The notes: generated by a model not told the origin, from the sequence alone. Positions 24,420-37,493 are shown, counted from the stretch's first letter. The stretch: 64,000 nucleotides of DNA from Owenia fusiformis (GCA_903813345.2 CAIIXF020000004.1:10302196-10366195), one strand, 5' to 3'. Numbers and translations: made by a program.

Positions 24420-24800
24420 TGTTTTTTAAGTGAAATGAAACCTCAAATGCGAGGTTGTCAAATGGCCAGCATGTGAATGTTGGCAAAGTTGGAATCATCC
24501 AACTGTTGACTAAAAAGGGAGTTCCTCCCAAAAATGAAACCTCAAAGGCAAGGATGTCAAATGGCTGGCATGCGAAAAATTTGAGCCACCCAATAGTTGA
24601 CTATAAAGGGAGTTCCTCTCAAAAATAGGATACATGTAGATTAAAACTATGTAGATTAAACCTAAGTCCCTTGCTTGGAATCTTTTAATTGTTGGTAATG
24701 GGAGTTCCTCCCAAATAGAACACAGGTATATTCCAGCCTTACACTGCTTGGAATATCTGTAATTACTGAAGAATGGAAGTTCCTTCCGAAACTGTTTAAG
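24420..24800. repeat. Short repeats with gggagttcctccc phrases
   Basis: Two units of about 105 bp (aaatgaaacctcaaa.gc.aggttgtcaaatgg...gggagttcctcc) lie in tandem at 24,430-24,640. Weaker echoes of the last phrase occur near 24,700-24,790. They lie inside the 4.3-kb insertion. Confidence 0.6.
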
Positions 24801-27800
24801 TATATTACCTTGATGGAACTTTTTTCCATTTCATCTTCTTTAAGAAGAATGAATAAATTAAAGAAGCTTGTTTGTAGCCATGCATGGCACAAATGTAGAA
24901 ACCCATTATGTTCAAGAACTAATCCTGTTTGAGGAAGTTGCTAGCTAGAGCTGCCCCAGCTCGGATCAAATTGTAGCAATAGATTCGCAACAACGTGTTT
25001 TTCCAACTATGACCCCTGATGGGGATTGGAATACAATAAAGCTAATAAATTTGAATTTGTGCACCCTTTTGAAGGCATTGCTACTAAGAAACATTACAAT
25101 TGGGCAAAATAAGCCACAATTTTCAGTATAAATTCTCAGAGCCTATCCAGCGTCAACTGTTTCAGACTGATAATCAAGTCTTTTTGCATCATGGCAATCG
25201 CATCTGTCCCAGATCAAGTGCTATGGTAATAGAGCTAAGGTAGTGTGAAATGTATGTTTAACAGGAATCATAATATCCTTATATATCTTTTAAAACTAGG
25301 TTAAAATGGAGAAATTAGCACAGTGAGTGCAGGGAAATGATAACTTTTCATTAAAACTTGACTTTTATCCAACTCTATCCTTGAGGATAGAGGTCCATGC
25401 CTCAAACAAACTTGACTAAGACTTTATCTTCATTCGAAAAGTTAAACAATCTTAAGTGTGGATGATCCAAAATTGAAACTTTCTAAACAGACATTTGGCC
25501 TTATACAGAAAGAATACTAGATATAGCATCATAAGGCATCATAAAAATCACACACTTTGATGAGAATGTTTAAGATTAAAATTACTTGAAAGTATCAGCT
25601 TCTTTTAGCTAGGTCACTAATTTTTTAGAAAATGATGCTTTAAATGCATAAACTGTGAAGTCAGTGTTATCACTTTTCATCTTTATTCATACAGTATGTA
25701 TTAAATTAATGTCAGTACCTTGACAGATATTAGTCATATAAAAATGCATGCACACTAAACATTGTGCCTACTTGGGAAGGACACATGAGAAACAGTTCTA
25801 AGGATAGCATAGAATCAATGTGAAATTACTGCTTGCTAACCTTATTACATAAGCATGAGCATCTTTTTCAAAGGTCATTGGGTTTGTGTCTTTATTGTTG
25901 CAACTTATGATAATCTCCTACTTTTTCAATACATGAATCTTGAATAAGATGAAAGTAAGGCATGAAACATCAGAGGCAATTATGAAGCAATTATATCATT
26001 ATCAAATGATTCTAATGTAGCTGGCAGACTGGGGAACAATGAAATCCAGTGACTCAATCAGTCATGGTGTCCAAGACATGACCCTCTTCACTGATGCATC
26101 AGGGAGTGGTTGATGCTGTGTATGAAATGGCATTTTTGAAGGCAGCCCTTGCTCTTCTAAAGAAGATAATAGTATGACTTAAATTACTTAGAAAGAATCT
26201 ACATCAAAAGTTGGCCTAATAATGTGTGACTGTATGACTCTCATAGTTCAAACTTTATAATTGGGACGAAATCTTTGCTTGCACACATAAAATGATTGTA
26301 AAGGTATTCAATGCTCATCCATGGTATAGTCTAGTGTGAGTACATTTACTTTGGAAGTAGATGCAGAATCCAAATATGAAAACATTTGTGCTTATGAAAA
26401 TGTAATTACTTGAGTTGTAAACCCTTTTAAATGTTCCCTAATATAAGTTTTATGTTGCTTTAGAGTACTAATTGAGACACATTTTGTGATCTTGAATCTA
26501 AGATGAAGATAATCATATCATAATGATATTGGGTTGTCTATGTATTTTGATAAAATCTTTCAAAAGAAAGAAATGCACAAAGGGCACAACATTCCTTTGT
26601 TTGTGTCTAAAAACCAGAACCTGGTGAACATGCAAAGTTACATCTTTGGGCTTGCCCTCTCACCTTCCAAAGAGGAGGGGGTGGGGGGGGTGGTGAAATA
26701 CATGTACTCAATACTCATTACAGTATACACAGATTTGCCAACAAGCAAAGTTCTAAATATTTTTTCAATTACAAGTTATTGTTAGCTGCCCCAGCTATCC
26801 AAGTGTTGAATATTGAAGTTTTCTATAAAGCAAACACTTTTGATAACACTTTCTAAAGATAACCAATCTTTACTTGGAATATCCATGTAAGCTATAAGTT
26901 ATAATTATATTTAACAAGATTAGGCCTGACAGAGGTTTTTTGGACATCTACATATTTAATGTAATTAGATATGCTCATTCCTGTAGCACTGTATACTTTA
27001 CATCACCTTAGATAATAAGTATTTCACTAAAAACGAAAGTATTTCATTGTTTGTCAATGTGCGTGGCTTAGCGCTAACTACATGCAAATCGTCATAAAAC
27101 ATGACACCTCATTTCATATGAGATGTTTTAAGTAAAACAGAAGATGCTATGAGTAGCAGAATGGATGCAGATAAGCATTGCATTTTTCACATCTAGAGAT
27201 ATATAAACAAGTTGCTCAATCATAGAATAAACAACTTTAAGAAATAAAAAATAAAAATAAAAAGTAAATAATTTTTTTACTGCAACTTTGAATGGATGTT
27301 GATTTTTAAAAATATTTTACTACAAATGAGATGTTACACTTTAGACCATTCACCATGCTAATGGGTAAATCTCATAAAACTGGTCATCAAATATGACTTC
27401 ATGTGATTATTTGATAATGTTTTGACATTATGTAGATACATTCAGTTAAAAATGAGAACTTATAACTGGGTTTCTTCAGAAACCTTAAACATTAATTGAT
27501 GTAATATATCCCAATTTACAGCAGCAATTAACAACTCATGCCAAATCCATATTAATATCTGGATAAGACTACAGGAATGCATGTGATGCTTTATTTTATT
27601 TTTTGAAATGTCAAAAACTTTATTCCAAATGAGTTAGATACAGTGTATCAATAAACCTAAAGGGAAGGATATGTTTTTACACAGCTATGGGCATTGTGCT
27701 TTTGTGAGGTCTGAGTAACTTGACACAAGATTGTCTGAGTACAGCTTTAACAATTTCATTGTTTTGTTTCTATAATTGATGTTTCTTGGAGATAATCTTC

Positions 27801-27921
27801 ATTACAAAAGTTATACTTTTGTTGTTTCAAAATTTTATTTTGATATTCATTAATTATTGAGTGATCCCATGCTTTAAAATCTCATATAGTCTCTTTGTTA
27901 CGTAATACAGTGAGGTAGAAT

Positions 27922-28182
27922 TGATAGTTAAACGAGACTTACCTTGGTAAGTTGAAGTTTGACTGTAGTTCTACCGAACTGTATGCAGGAACAAAGAGAT
28001 TATATCCCACCCTATCCCTCCCAAATTGTTCCTGCATCATGACAATGTGATCACTCAATGCTCTCAATAGTGATTAACCAGCAGCTGACCGCTCTCTCAT
28101 ATAATCTCTTTGTTCCTGCATACAGTTCGGTAGAACTACAGTCAAACTTCAACTTACCAAGGTAAGTCTCGTTTAACTATCA
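27922..28182. mobile_element. Perfect 83-bp foldback at the right end of the insertion
   Basis: Arms 27,922-28,004 and 28,100-28,182 are exact inverse complements around a 95-bp spacer. Each arm carries cttaccttggtaag or its inverse, that is, splice-donor consensus on both strands. The spacer side (ccagcagctgaccgctctctca) is the inverse of 23,920-23,950, so both ends of the insertion belong to one family. Confidence 0.85.
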
Positions 28183-28185
28183 ATT

Positions 28186-28735
28186 ATATACGATGAAAGA
28201 CCATTTTCTTCCCCACTGTTGGATAATATTCAAATCAAATTTATTTTTCATTTATTCGAAGAAGTAGGACTTCACTATCGATTAAATTTTCTTACAATTA
28301 GGATTTTCTTGAAAAAAACTAGTTGAAGAATGTATTTTATTCGGTTTAGATATATTTATGTTATCTTAACGTATGAAGACCACACTTTACGATGATGAAC
28401 CATCAACAATTCCAAAAGTTCATTATATCATTGACCCAGGGATATTAAGTCAGCACGTGTCTGTTTTCGGAGCAAAATAGATTTTCAGAAAAACAAGATA
28501 ACAATAGAAATTTAAATTAAAATGAGAAAATAGATTCTGTCGGGTTTCACACAACAACCCCCCTTGGTTAAAAACGGTTCTAAAAGCCAGTGCTCATACT
28601 GATTGCGCCAAGCTAGAATTAATCATTTTTAAATATACAAGTATCGATGTTTTATTCAGTTTTCGGTTTCGGCATTAGAGATGCTCGAAATAGCTGCAAA
28701 ATAAAGAGTGAACTTTACCTTCAATGAAAATTCGT
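28186..28735 (+). repeat. Duplicated block B, copy 2, right part
   Basis: Continues the alignment with 22,700-23,245 (caaatcaaatttatttttcatttattcgaag... to aaataaagagtgaactt). Roughly 90% identical by eye. Confidence 0.8.
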
Positions 28736-28739
28736 TTCT

Positions 28740-31700
28740 TGCCCAATTTTGGACATACATAACAAAGCTGGAGAAATGTCCTTTTCTCGAAATCAGTGCA
28801 ACAGTAATATGCCTAAAGGATCTTTTTTCTCAGTAAGTGCAGTATTTCATCCATCTACTACAGCCCTTTAATATTTTAGTCCCAAATATTTTCGACTCCA
28901 AGACCTCAATCTCGACCTTGGCCTTTGTCGGCGACAAACAGGCAACTGACCCTTAATTCATAATCAGTTACCAAAGAGATATGAACTAACAATTTAAACA
29001 TCAACTTGCACTGCGTGAAATATGGGATTCCAACTCTTGACACGTCTAGAAACTGGTCTTTACACGCCGGGTTTCTAGACGTGCCAATTATTTACACCTC
29101 TTGACACGCGATGAATTCAACTCTTTACACCTCTTTGCACTTCTTGGCACACGCAGTGCAAAGACGTGTAAAGACCATGTCAAAAAGTCTTTACACGCCC
29201 TGTGACAATTAATGGAATCTCTTGACACGCTCTTGGCACACTGAACAACATAATTATGTGTAAACAACTAACCTAATTACCAATAGCAATACATACAGTA
29301 TTTTAACGATTGCAAGTATTTTCTCTGATACTTTTAATTGATATATTTTTTAATCATTCTTTCGCAGACTGTTTGGAACAAGTACATGTAGCAAATATTA
29401 AACATACTATTTTGTATGTACGCTGACACATTGACTTATTTAAACATTTTGGCAATTTCATGCCGCCTTTTGAAAATATAAATCAGTTACAGGCAATGCT
29501 AATCGACGCATTGATCCTAAGTGAAGGAAATACATATCATGATAAGAAAAAGAAAGGCGTTTCAAGGATAAAACGTGCAATAAACTTTGAAAACACTGAT
29601 ACATCAGGCCTATTTATATATTTATTTTGTATTAGCTTAATATAAAGATAACCTTACTTTTCGATGAGTATTTGGATTTCGGAGTAATTTGTTTCAAGTT
29701 AAGTCAATACAAATTATCGCCGACTTAACTTGTGACCATACATATGATAAATGAGGGGCATTTTAATACACAATTGGGCAAAACAAGCATATTCAATCGA
29801 ATGTACCATTCTCTCTGCTGTTCTTTCCCAGCCTATCCATAAACAGACAGGTACAAGTTCCCATAGTTTTCGCAACATCTAATTCTATGATCAATTGCTA
29901 GACACAGCAAATATACTAATTAATTGTCTGATTGTGATTCGGGAACGTAGGGTTTTTACATAAACAGGATACTTGGCTGTACATAGCCTGAGAACACTGG
30001 ATTGACCCCCCCCCCCAATCGACGCCTAGGCGCTGCTTATGTTTTAATAAGAAACATTCCCTTGTAAAGAATTATCGGGATATGAATTGATACAAGGTCA
30101 AGTATTCTGCCCCTTTTGTGTGATAAAAATATGTATTTAATTGGTGCTTTAACTTTTTGAACAAAGAAATGAAATAATCGCACTGAATGTCTCAACATAA
30201 ATCAGTGATGTTTAATTAATAAATGACACTATTATGTCAGTCTACGCACTTCATGGACATGGACGGGGGGGGGGGGTGTGTGAGTTTCCCATTCTAAAAT
30301 GGTTAAATTTTGTATTAAAGAGTAATCAATAGGTCGTGAACTCCGATTGATAACCAACTGTAGCATACTGCTTAATTTGTTTGACTATTGATATTAAAAA
30401 GGAGTGAATTTATGATATTCATAGAGGTACATTGTATTGGTATTAATATAATAATGATATTGGGGACCATAAACCACTTTGTTTCGCAAGTAGCTTTAGG
30501 ATCGCGGTTTTATCTTCACATGTTGCCCTTTGTGCAATTCGAAAATGGAATATTTTAATCTATAATTTATATATCATTTGCAAAATAAATGTAATTAAGA
30601 GACATGGGGGAGGGGGGGGGGGGTTAACGGCCAGAATTTGGAATGAATTTGGGAATTTCAAGGATTGATTCACTTAATGTTGTTCACTGGAGTCGATACA
30701 CACACCTGCATAACAATCGGAGACAAAACTGACTTAATCTGATATGATAACAAAAGATTAATAACTTAGTCTATGTTTTTGTTTTTATAATTGCGGAAGT
30801 GTACCAAAACCACCTTGATTACAGAAGATGTCGTCTAGGCTTTAGATTTAATGAATAGATTTTTTGCCCTAGTCTCATTTAATAAAACAGGCTATTTGCG
30901 TATTTAATTAATATTTGTGACAAAATATTTCAGTTAGACTCAAAATCAAAACGAATTTCTCCATTATAGCCCCCCTTGCAACTGTCCCGAGTCTGCATCT
31001 GTTTTTCATGCTTCCGATCCACCTTTGGGATAGAAAGAATAGATGTAGATTTGTAATTTGGGGGGGGGGTGGCATTAAATGTGTTCTCATACAAACTAAA
31101 ATAAACCCCAAAAAGCCATATCAAATGTCCAAACACAAGACCAATGCCATGTCAAACATCCAAATATAGAACTAATGCCATACCCCCGGGTACCAAATAT
31201 CCAGAATATAAGACCAAGGCCATTCGAAATATCGAATGCCCCGAGAAGAAGGCAGATCTTTGAGTAAAATGATCATAAAACAACCTCAAATGAAGGATAT
31301 GTGTAACAACTAGACCAATGCCCCGGGACCAATGCCGTACCACAATTGAGGGGTAACATATTTTCCACACCGATTCTTATACCTGAAAATGGAAAAATCT
31401 GTCTTAAAATGTGGGTCCATTGGCTTGACATACCAAATGTAAAAAAGGTACCCCACCTGAGCCGAGTGTGAACCCCCGGGGTGAATGGTGAACACACGGG
31501 GCAAGGAATTCTTCGATTTTGATTCAAGTAATTTTTTTATAAAATTCATACTCATGTTAATAGCGGACGCCCTGGCCAAATAATCTTTCAAATCATGCAC
31601 TTTCCAAGTGATTTTGTAGCAAAATTGTGATAATATATGAACCCCTTGGAATTATTCAAAGACGGACCCCCGCCAGCCCATCCCCCATTCTTACCTATGC

Positions 31701-33390
31701 TAAACACTAAGATAAACATATAGAATGGTATCTTACACTTTTTTCTAAATGTTGATATCCAAAAAACATATCTTTTTGGTTTATCAACACATACCGCTCA
31801 CAATATAACAAGTATACAGATTGTAACATAGATAAGCGAATTGGGGAAAATTACAATCCCTTTGATCAAATTATTATAAGATTTAATCTCCAGCTGACAT
31901 GAGGTGCAATCAAAATGTTGATACACATAATTAGCAGTCAGAAAGATGCTCTTACCACTGTAGTTTTCAATATTCCCTTTGTTGTAACATCTTATTTCAA
32001 AAGAATGGATATTGATGGTTGTATGGAAGTATTCATATCAAACATTCACATTATAGTTTACAGTGGAATTCCCTCCATAAATGCAACATATTTACCATTT
32101 AAGATTTCATATTGGACTTTCCGCATAATGATAAAATGTTGACGATATAGTTTTCGATAAAACCCCAGGGCCGTAGCCAGCTTTCAGTCGGGGGGAGGGG
32201 TGATGCAATCACCAAAATATTTTCGGTTTTCAGTCGGGGGGTGCGATCGTGACATAAAGGGTGACGCATATCGTTTAGCAAATCGAACGCTCGTTTCTGG
32301 TGTTGCTCACCGTTTAGTATAAAAGGCCCGATCCCGGAATAATACTCAAGGGTTCACAGCTTCGAGGTCGTTGTGTCAAGACCTCTAACTGTTATATAGC
32401 ATAAGTATATTATAGTTCGTCACACATTTATAAAAGGGTGATTTTTATTTTGACAAATCAATTCCACATTTATGGGTGAAGTTTCAGGATCTTCTATTTG
32501 TGTATAATAAGGAAAAATTGGCATCTAAATTTCCCCATAACGTAATAGCACACAGCTTGGCATATGAAATATCCTACAAATGAAACAAAGCAAGACAAAC
32601 CGGTTTCTAATACAAGGATTTATATTGGCTGTTGTACATGTATTCTTTGAACGCAATCACTCTTTGGATAACGTTTTCAAAATCATTATAAACGGATTAC
32701 TTTATCTCAAAGACAATTTCAATAAACTGGATTTTACAGAACTCCCCTAATTTCTCAAAAATGGACTGATCCAGTTGATTCGCCTGGAGCCGCCATATTG
32801 TTTTTATACGGGATGCTAATCGGAACCCTTTAAATGAGGCAAAAAATATTTGTTTTGAATTTTTACGAAAATGATGCAACTTCCTTCAAACCTGAGCTAG
32901 AAGCTTCAAACAAAAAATCAATTTAATGCTCTTTTCTTCCTCTACCTTATGGTACCTTTTATTGCTTGTAGGAGGGGGTGCGAACCCACCGCTTCTCCTC
33001 GTTACGCTTATAAACCCAATAACGTATTCCCAAGGAATCGACTTTATTAATTCATATGTGAAAAATGAGCTTGCATGTACAAATTGCATCGTATGCAAAC
33101 CTTCCCCTGACCGACCCGGTCATGTTTATGTCGTTTGAATGATGTCTACCCCTTGATGCATGCATCCTTTAATAAGTGGTGTTAAGAATATTGGTGTAGG
33201 CCCTGGTGAAGGGATATGTCATAAAGATTTCACGTTATCGCGATATACATGTAGCCGCGTCCCCTTTGTCTTTATCCTTCCAAACGCAAACGGCAGATAA
33301 GAGGGGTTCTTAGTGATTGATCTGATGCTTAATAAGCCACTTACAAGATACAGTTTTAAATATTGATATTGTGTAAAGTTTTAACACATA
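28740..33390. other. Repeat-derived intronic DNA with poly-G tracts and short-word clusters
   Basis: This lies within the long intron of the peptide gene. Poly-G or poly-C runs of 9-13 occur near 30,008, 30,265, 30,612 and 31,062, often next to repeat-like text. The minus-strand ORFs at 30.9-31.6 kb overlap in several frames and show no domain. A B-box-like ggttcgcaccc lies on the minus strand near 32,978. No gene is seen. Confidence 0.45.
29034..29237. repeat. Cluster of ttgacacg / ctttacacgcc words, site 1
   Basis: Words cttgacacg, ctttacacgcc, gtctagaaa and their inverses (cgtgtaaagac, tctagacgtg) are packed and shuffled here, giving several small hairpins. The same vocabulary appears at 34,060-34,110 and 35,625-35,760. 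Confidence 0.6.
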
Positions 33391-33392
33391 GG

Positions 33393-33447
33393 CGTAACCA
33401 GGGGGGGGGGGGTGCGATTCGTGAAGGATCGCACCCCCCCCCCCCTG
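33393..33447. repeat. G/C-run hairpin
   Basis: cgtaaccag plus a G run, then tgcgattcgtgaaggatcgca, then a C run. The two halves are inverse complements. The phrase resembles the text near 32,165-32,245 (cgtagccag..tcggggggag). Confidence 0.65.
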
Positions 33448-33531
33448 CTTAACCAATAGAGAAGGAAGAAGAAAGGAGCTTTGAATGGCTTTCATTTGAA
33501 ACTTCTAGTTCAATTTTGAAGGAATTTGCAA

Positions 33532-33671
33532 TGTCTGGTTCACATTTGCTCAAATTCATCGTCCGGCCTCCGGCCGATTGAGTATTTTGTTTAAAATTGT
33601 TTTCATGTTTGAAAAAACACTCAATCGGCCGGCCCCCGGCCGATAAATCGGAGCAAATATGACCCAGGCAT
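33532..33671. mobile_element. Hairpin MITE, copy 3 of the 'cctggtcacattt' family
   Basis: Left ctggttcacatttgctc, right gagcaaatatgacccaggca. Two internal ccggccgattgagt/cactcaatcggccgg blocks pair around a short centre. It is the most complete copy in the window. Confidence 0.75.
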
Positions 33672-33679
33672 ATGAGGGG

Positions 33680-36180
33680 CAACATTTTAGATATAGTATT
33701 GTTTGAAATCCTGGGAAAATGCACTCCCCCAATTTTGCAAATCTGGTCTGCGGTGCTAATGAACCCTCTAATTTGTTTTCGTTTACATGAGCAACTAACA
33801 GATATGTTTATTCTCATTCTGTCTCAGCTTGATTTTAATTAAATTTTACCCCCACCCTTCGAACGTCTTTGTCTCTCTCATTTTTGCAACCCTACATTCA
33901 GTTTCTTTTTAAACCAAATCAAGAAATATCCGTCCACATATCAGATATTAAACCAATAGTTGTTCATCATAAGAACAACCATATATTATATTTATAGATC
34001 ATAAGCTATTTTTAATTTCAGCTATAAAATTAGTCCTCTCTCCCCTCCTCTATCTCTAGATACGCAGAGTTTCTAGACCGGCTAAGCACGTCTAAAAATT
34101 ACTAGAAATTCCCCAATTTATACAGTGATATGGATTTCATGTTTCTATTGAATCCCTTATTTTGAAGTCTAGCTAAATAATCGAGTTTGATTTTAAACGT
34201 TTTCGGGGATCCGGGCAGAACTCAGGATATAGTACTTGAGTACATTTGCATTCAAAATAATTCAAAATTGCAAATATCATGGAAGTTGATTGCAATTATG
34301 TTCGATGATCGTCAACATGAAAGAACAATATGTCTGAATAATTAGCTATTAAACATCTTTATCAAAACTTTCCTACACTTTTAAATGTTGATCTTGTCAA
34401 AGAGTACTCTCCATCTGAGATTCAGATGTAGATCGAAAATCAAATTGATTTCAAAGGTATTTATAGATGGTTTACACGAGGGGTTCTGTCCATGGTGTAT
34501 TCCTTTCATAACAAAGATTTGTTTTGCTTCCGGGGTCCTAAATTATTCAATTTTAAATAGTAACTAATAAGATTAAACAGATCAAAAAGACTCAGGGCAC
34601 TGCCGTCGCCCCATCATGATCAATACAGGTGACAATAAGCGACACATGTTTCAGCGTCATGATAGTAAACCATGACATCTCAAATCTTCCCAGCCCTTGA
34701 TTTTTGAGATCTTTCATCCCAGCTCATATTTCATCTAATTGGGGTCATAAAACTTGTGTAACTGTGCCTGTTGCATCCTCGCTGGAAGGGTATTTTACAA
34801 GTATAAATGAAGTCCTTTGAAGAAGGATGTGCCTGTTGTTAAATACATGTACAATGCCTTACTACATTATGTAATGTATTGACATTAAGGTAGATGATTA
34901 CATGATAACAATCACACTTATTGACATTCATAACTCTTCCCATCTGATATGCTCAGATCACAGAATATGCCTCATTATATCAGAGCATGTTTCAGGCGTT
35001 TCAGACCCATAGCCAGGATTTGCCAAGGGGTGGGTTACTTTTTTAAGAAATTCCAGGGGGAGTTTACTTTTGGCAATGTTAGTTCAAAAATGAGCAAAAT
35101 AATTTAAAAGGTGCTCATTATGGGGTAAAAAAATGGGGGGTCGCTAGAACCAATCTATCCCCCCTGTATTCGGGCCTGCATGTGCTATCTACATATTTGA
35201 CAATTTGATTGACACGGTTCAAAGTGGACTTTGTTAATTATTCAAACTGTTTTAATATCTAGGAATATGCGTCCAAGTTAAAATCACTCGAAATCAGGGT
35301 AGATAAACCTAAGAAAAACACATTTCTTGTTTTCATTTGATCTTTAACATGATCCTGTAAAAATGTCAGATTTAGCAAAATACATAGGCGATCTCCATCT
35401 GCACACATCTACTCATTTCGACTAAGCTATTGCCTATACTTACACGCACACGCATACTTTTAAATTAATTTTATTTTGATAATGATTTAAAAAACACAAA
35501 TTATTATTAACACGAAATTAAAATGATTGTTATATTCCAATCCTAGTAAAGTATAATTAAGCGCGACTATAGGACATAACAACATGTGGCCGGTCTAATT
35601 ATACTGTTTGTTTTGATAAGGCTGTGCAAAGAGGTATCAAAACTCTTGACACGCTCTTTACACGCGAGGTCTTTGCACCTCTTGACACGTCTTGGAATCT
35701 CTAGATACGCGGAGTTCCTAGACTATCTTTGCACGTCTAGAAATTGCTTGGAATTTTACATTTGACGCAGTGTTGTGTATTTTGAATTTTTGGTTTCGAA
35801 TTGACAGCAAATATTCTCGATTTAAATTCTGAAGTGATGAAATGGGGGCTGTTTGATTTCAAATTTTGTAATCACGACATGACTCACTGACTGTAACATG
35901 TCTCTGACATGGCACCCTGGGAACCAATCCTCCTTGTCTTAGGCCGTTGTTAAACATCCAAAATAGTGATCGAAAACGGTAATGAACGAAAGAAGCGGCA
36001 CGAATCAAATACAAATAACACCTCAACTTGTGGAAGTCTTATTTGTTTAGAGCAAGATCTATGCTAATTTATGAATGGTAGATATCAATTATGCATGCCA
36101 TGTTTTAAATGGATCAACGTACGACGAGTTTAATGCCTTAACCATTCAATAATCCGTCTCAGTTCTATATTTTCATCTGT
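33680..36180. other. Intronic DNA, no gene seen
   Basis: Contains a second and third cluster of gacacg/ctagac words (34,060-34,110; 35,625-35,760). Otherwise no ORF or repeat that I can support. Confidence 0.4.
35625..35760. repeat. Cluster of ttgacacg / ctttacacgc words, site 3
   Basis: aactcttgacacgctctttacacgcg, then ctcttgacacgtcttgg, tctagatacgcggagttcctagac and gcacgtctagaaa. It uses the same words as 29,034-29,237 in a different order. Confidence 0.6.
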
Positions 36181-36191
36181 TATAGTTTTAG

Positions 36192-36343
36192 CCGTGCTGC
36201 TTGCCCAGGAGACGTCATGTGCCCATTACAGATCAAGCATCTGTATGAGGTATTGTAGGAAACTCAATTATTTCTGTAAAACGAGCCGAATCCCACACAG
36301 GTCCATGCATGCCATGTGCCTTCCTGCGACTAGGCGATGCTAG
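36192..36343 (+). CDS. Small secreted cationic six-Cys peptide, coding exon 2 (mature peptide)
   Basis: After ttttcatctgttatagttttag the exon starts in phase 1. Joined to the exon at 21,677 it completes the leader (AVLLA, cut before Gln16) and gives a 60-aa precursor ending at TAG 36,341. The mature peptide has Cys 20, 28, 32, 39, 53 and 60 (C-x7-C-x3-C-x6-C-x13-C-x6-C), nine Arg/Lys, three His and a single Glu. I do not recognise the spacing as a named family. The charge and disulfide count fit a host-defence or signalling peptide, but that is inference. The TAG overlaps a donor (a|gtaagt at 36,343), so the coding part may instead continue into an exon at 38,302. AATAAA lies at 36,568-36,573. 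The 14.5-kb intron between the two exons is the main doubt. Confidence 0.65.
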
Positions 36344-36567
36344 TAAGTGTCCTACATTTACAGGGTGTCAAATTCAATTGCACCTCTTATTAAAAAGCAC
36401 TGTGTCACATTTCATTTTAAAGGCAATTTGATTCTGGAGTTTCTAAATTATCAGCTTATCAATCCATTTTACTTATATACAAGCGAATGTTGGAATGTTA
36501 GTTAGAATGGTTTAAAAAGAGATTCAAACTTAAGAACATCAGCTACATGGAGGAGCAAACCCCAAGT

Positions 36568-36573
36568 AATAAA
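36568..36573 (+). terminator. Candidate polyadenylation signal of the cationic peptide gene
   Basis: AATAAA lies 225 nt beyond the first stop codon, suitable for the short isoform. Confidence 0.35.
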
Positions 36574-36949
36574 ACATGTTTTGATAAATAGAGCCATCTT
36601 GAAACTGGCATCTTGAACAGAGCTAGGTATCAGAATATTAATGGTCGACCAAATCCCTTCACTGGCATTTAAGTTATAAAAGATTATTTTTTTATAAAAG
36701 AATGGTTTCCATTTTAAAATACAACTTCCATCTTGAGAATTTCTAAAAGCAGAATTTCTATTGTCCCTAGGCATCAGCATATACAATTTAAACCAAATCC
36801 GTCAACTGTTATTTGGGTCATCTAAGACCACATATTAAACGACAAATGGCAGCTTTTTAAATAAAAATAGCGACCATCTTAAAATTTCTAAACCTGAGCT
36901 CATTTATTTATCTCAATGCTTCAATGCGGTGATTTTGAAATTCAGATGC

Positions 36950-37325
36950 CCCCAAGAAAGATTGGCTCCCAGAGTGCAACATTGACATTCTGTCCCATAT
37001 ATTGGCATGTCATGATACAAAATTCCAAGGAGGATTGGCTCCAATGATCGAAACTCGATATTGAAAACGTCGAAATGACGTTATTTTCTAAAATAATAAC
37101 GAACTATTAAATCAGAATAATCAGTCCAAAAGATTCCAACAAATGTCTCGATCATTTCTTGGGAGTTTATAATTTTTCGTCAGGAAAAAAGACCACAATT
37201 CACGAGTCAAATGTCGAAGTGAACAAAATTGCGGCAGATTGAATTCAAATGTTGTATCATGACAAGACCATATATGGGACAGAATGGCGATGTTGAACTC
37301 GGGGAGCCAATCTATTTTGAAATTC
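36950..37325. mobile_element. Inverted-repeat MITE
   Basis: Left arm 36,935-37,023 (ttgaaattcag, gattggctccc, acattctgtcccatatat, catgatacaa) and right arm 37,255-37,345 (ttgtatcatgac, atatatgggacagaat, gggagccaatc, ttgaaattcag) pair at about 85%. No coding capacity. Confidence 0.7.
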
Positions 37326-37493
37326 AGTGGCTATTTTGAAAATACCTACCGGCTTATTTGTCAGCACTAGGAATCAGCATTTAAGAAAAATATATTGATC
37401 ACGAATATAGGTGATTGGCGAATTAATAGTATCAGTATTTTGGTTATTGGTCAGATTCACAATTTACAATAACGTAAATGCGAGCGAGGAGTT

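Larger units (their letters stand above)
23882..28185. mobile_element. 4.3-kb insertion splitting block B, with 41-bp perfect TIRs
   Basis: The left end (23,882-23,922: attctacctcactgtattac...) is the exact inverse complement of 27,881-27,921. A second, 264-bp foldback unit follows on the right (27,922-28,182). The bases on either side rejoin as block B, so this is an insertion. The interior has no ORF of note and no transposase, so it is a non-autonomous element of unknown superfamily. Near 24,430-24,640 it holds a repeat of about 105 bp with the phrase gggagttcctccc. Confidence 0.7.

Noticed and set aside
24420-24800. NF-kappa-B sites in gggagttcctccc
   Set aside because: Only an approximate match, and it lies within a repeat; no support for function.
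31152-31600. Overlapping minus-strand ORFs near 31.3 kb
   Set aside because: Three frames are open at once, no domain is visible, and there are no splice sites that extend one of them.
33449-33817. 122-codon minus-strand ORF
   Set aside because: Runs through the hairpin MITE at 33,532-33,671; the apparent protein is the repeat translated.
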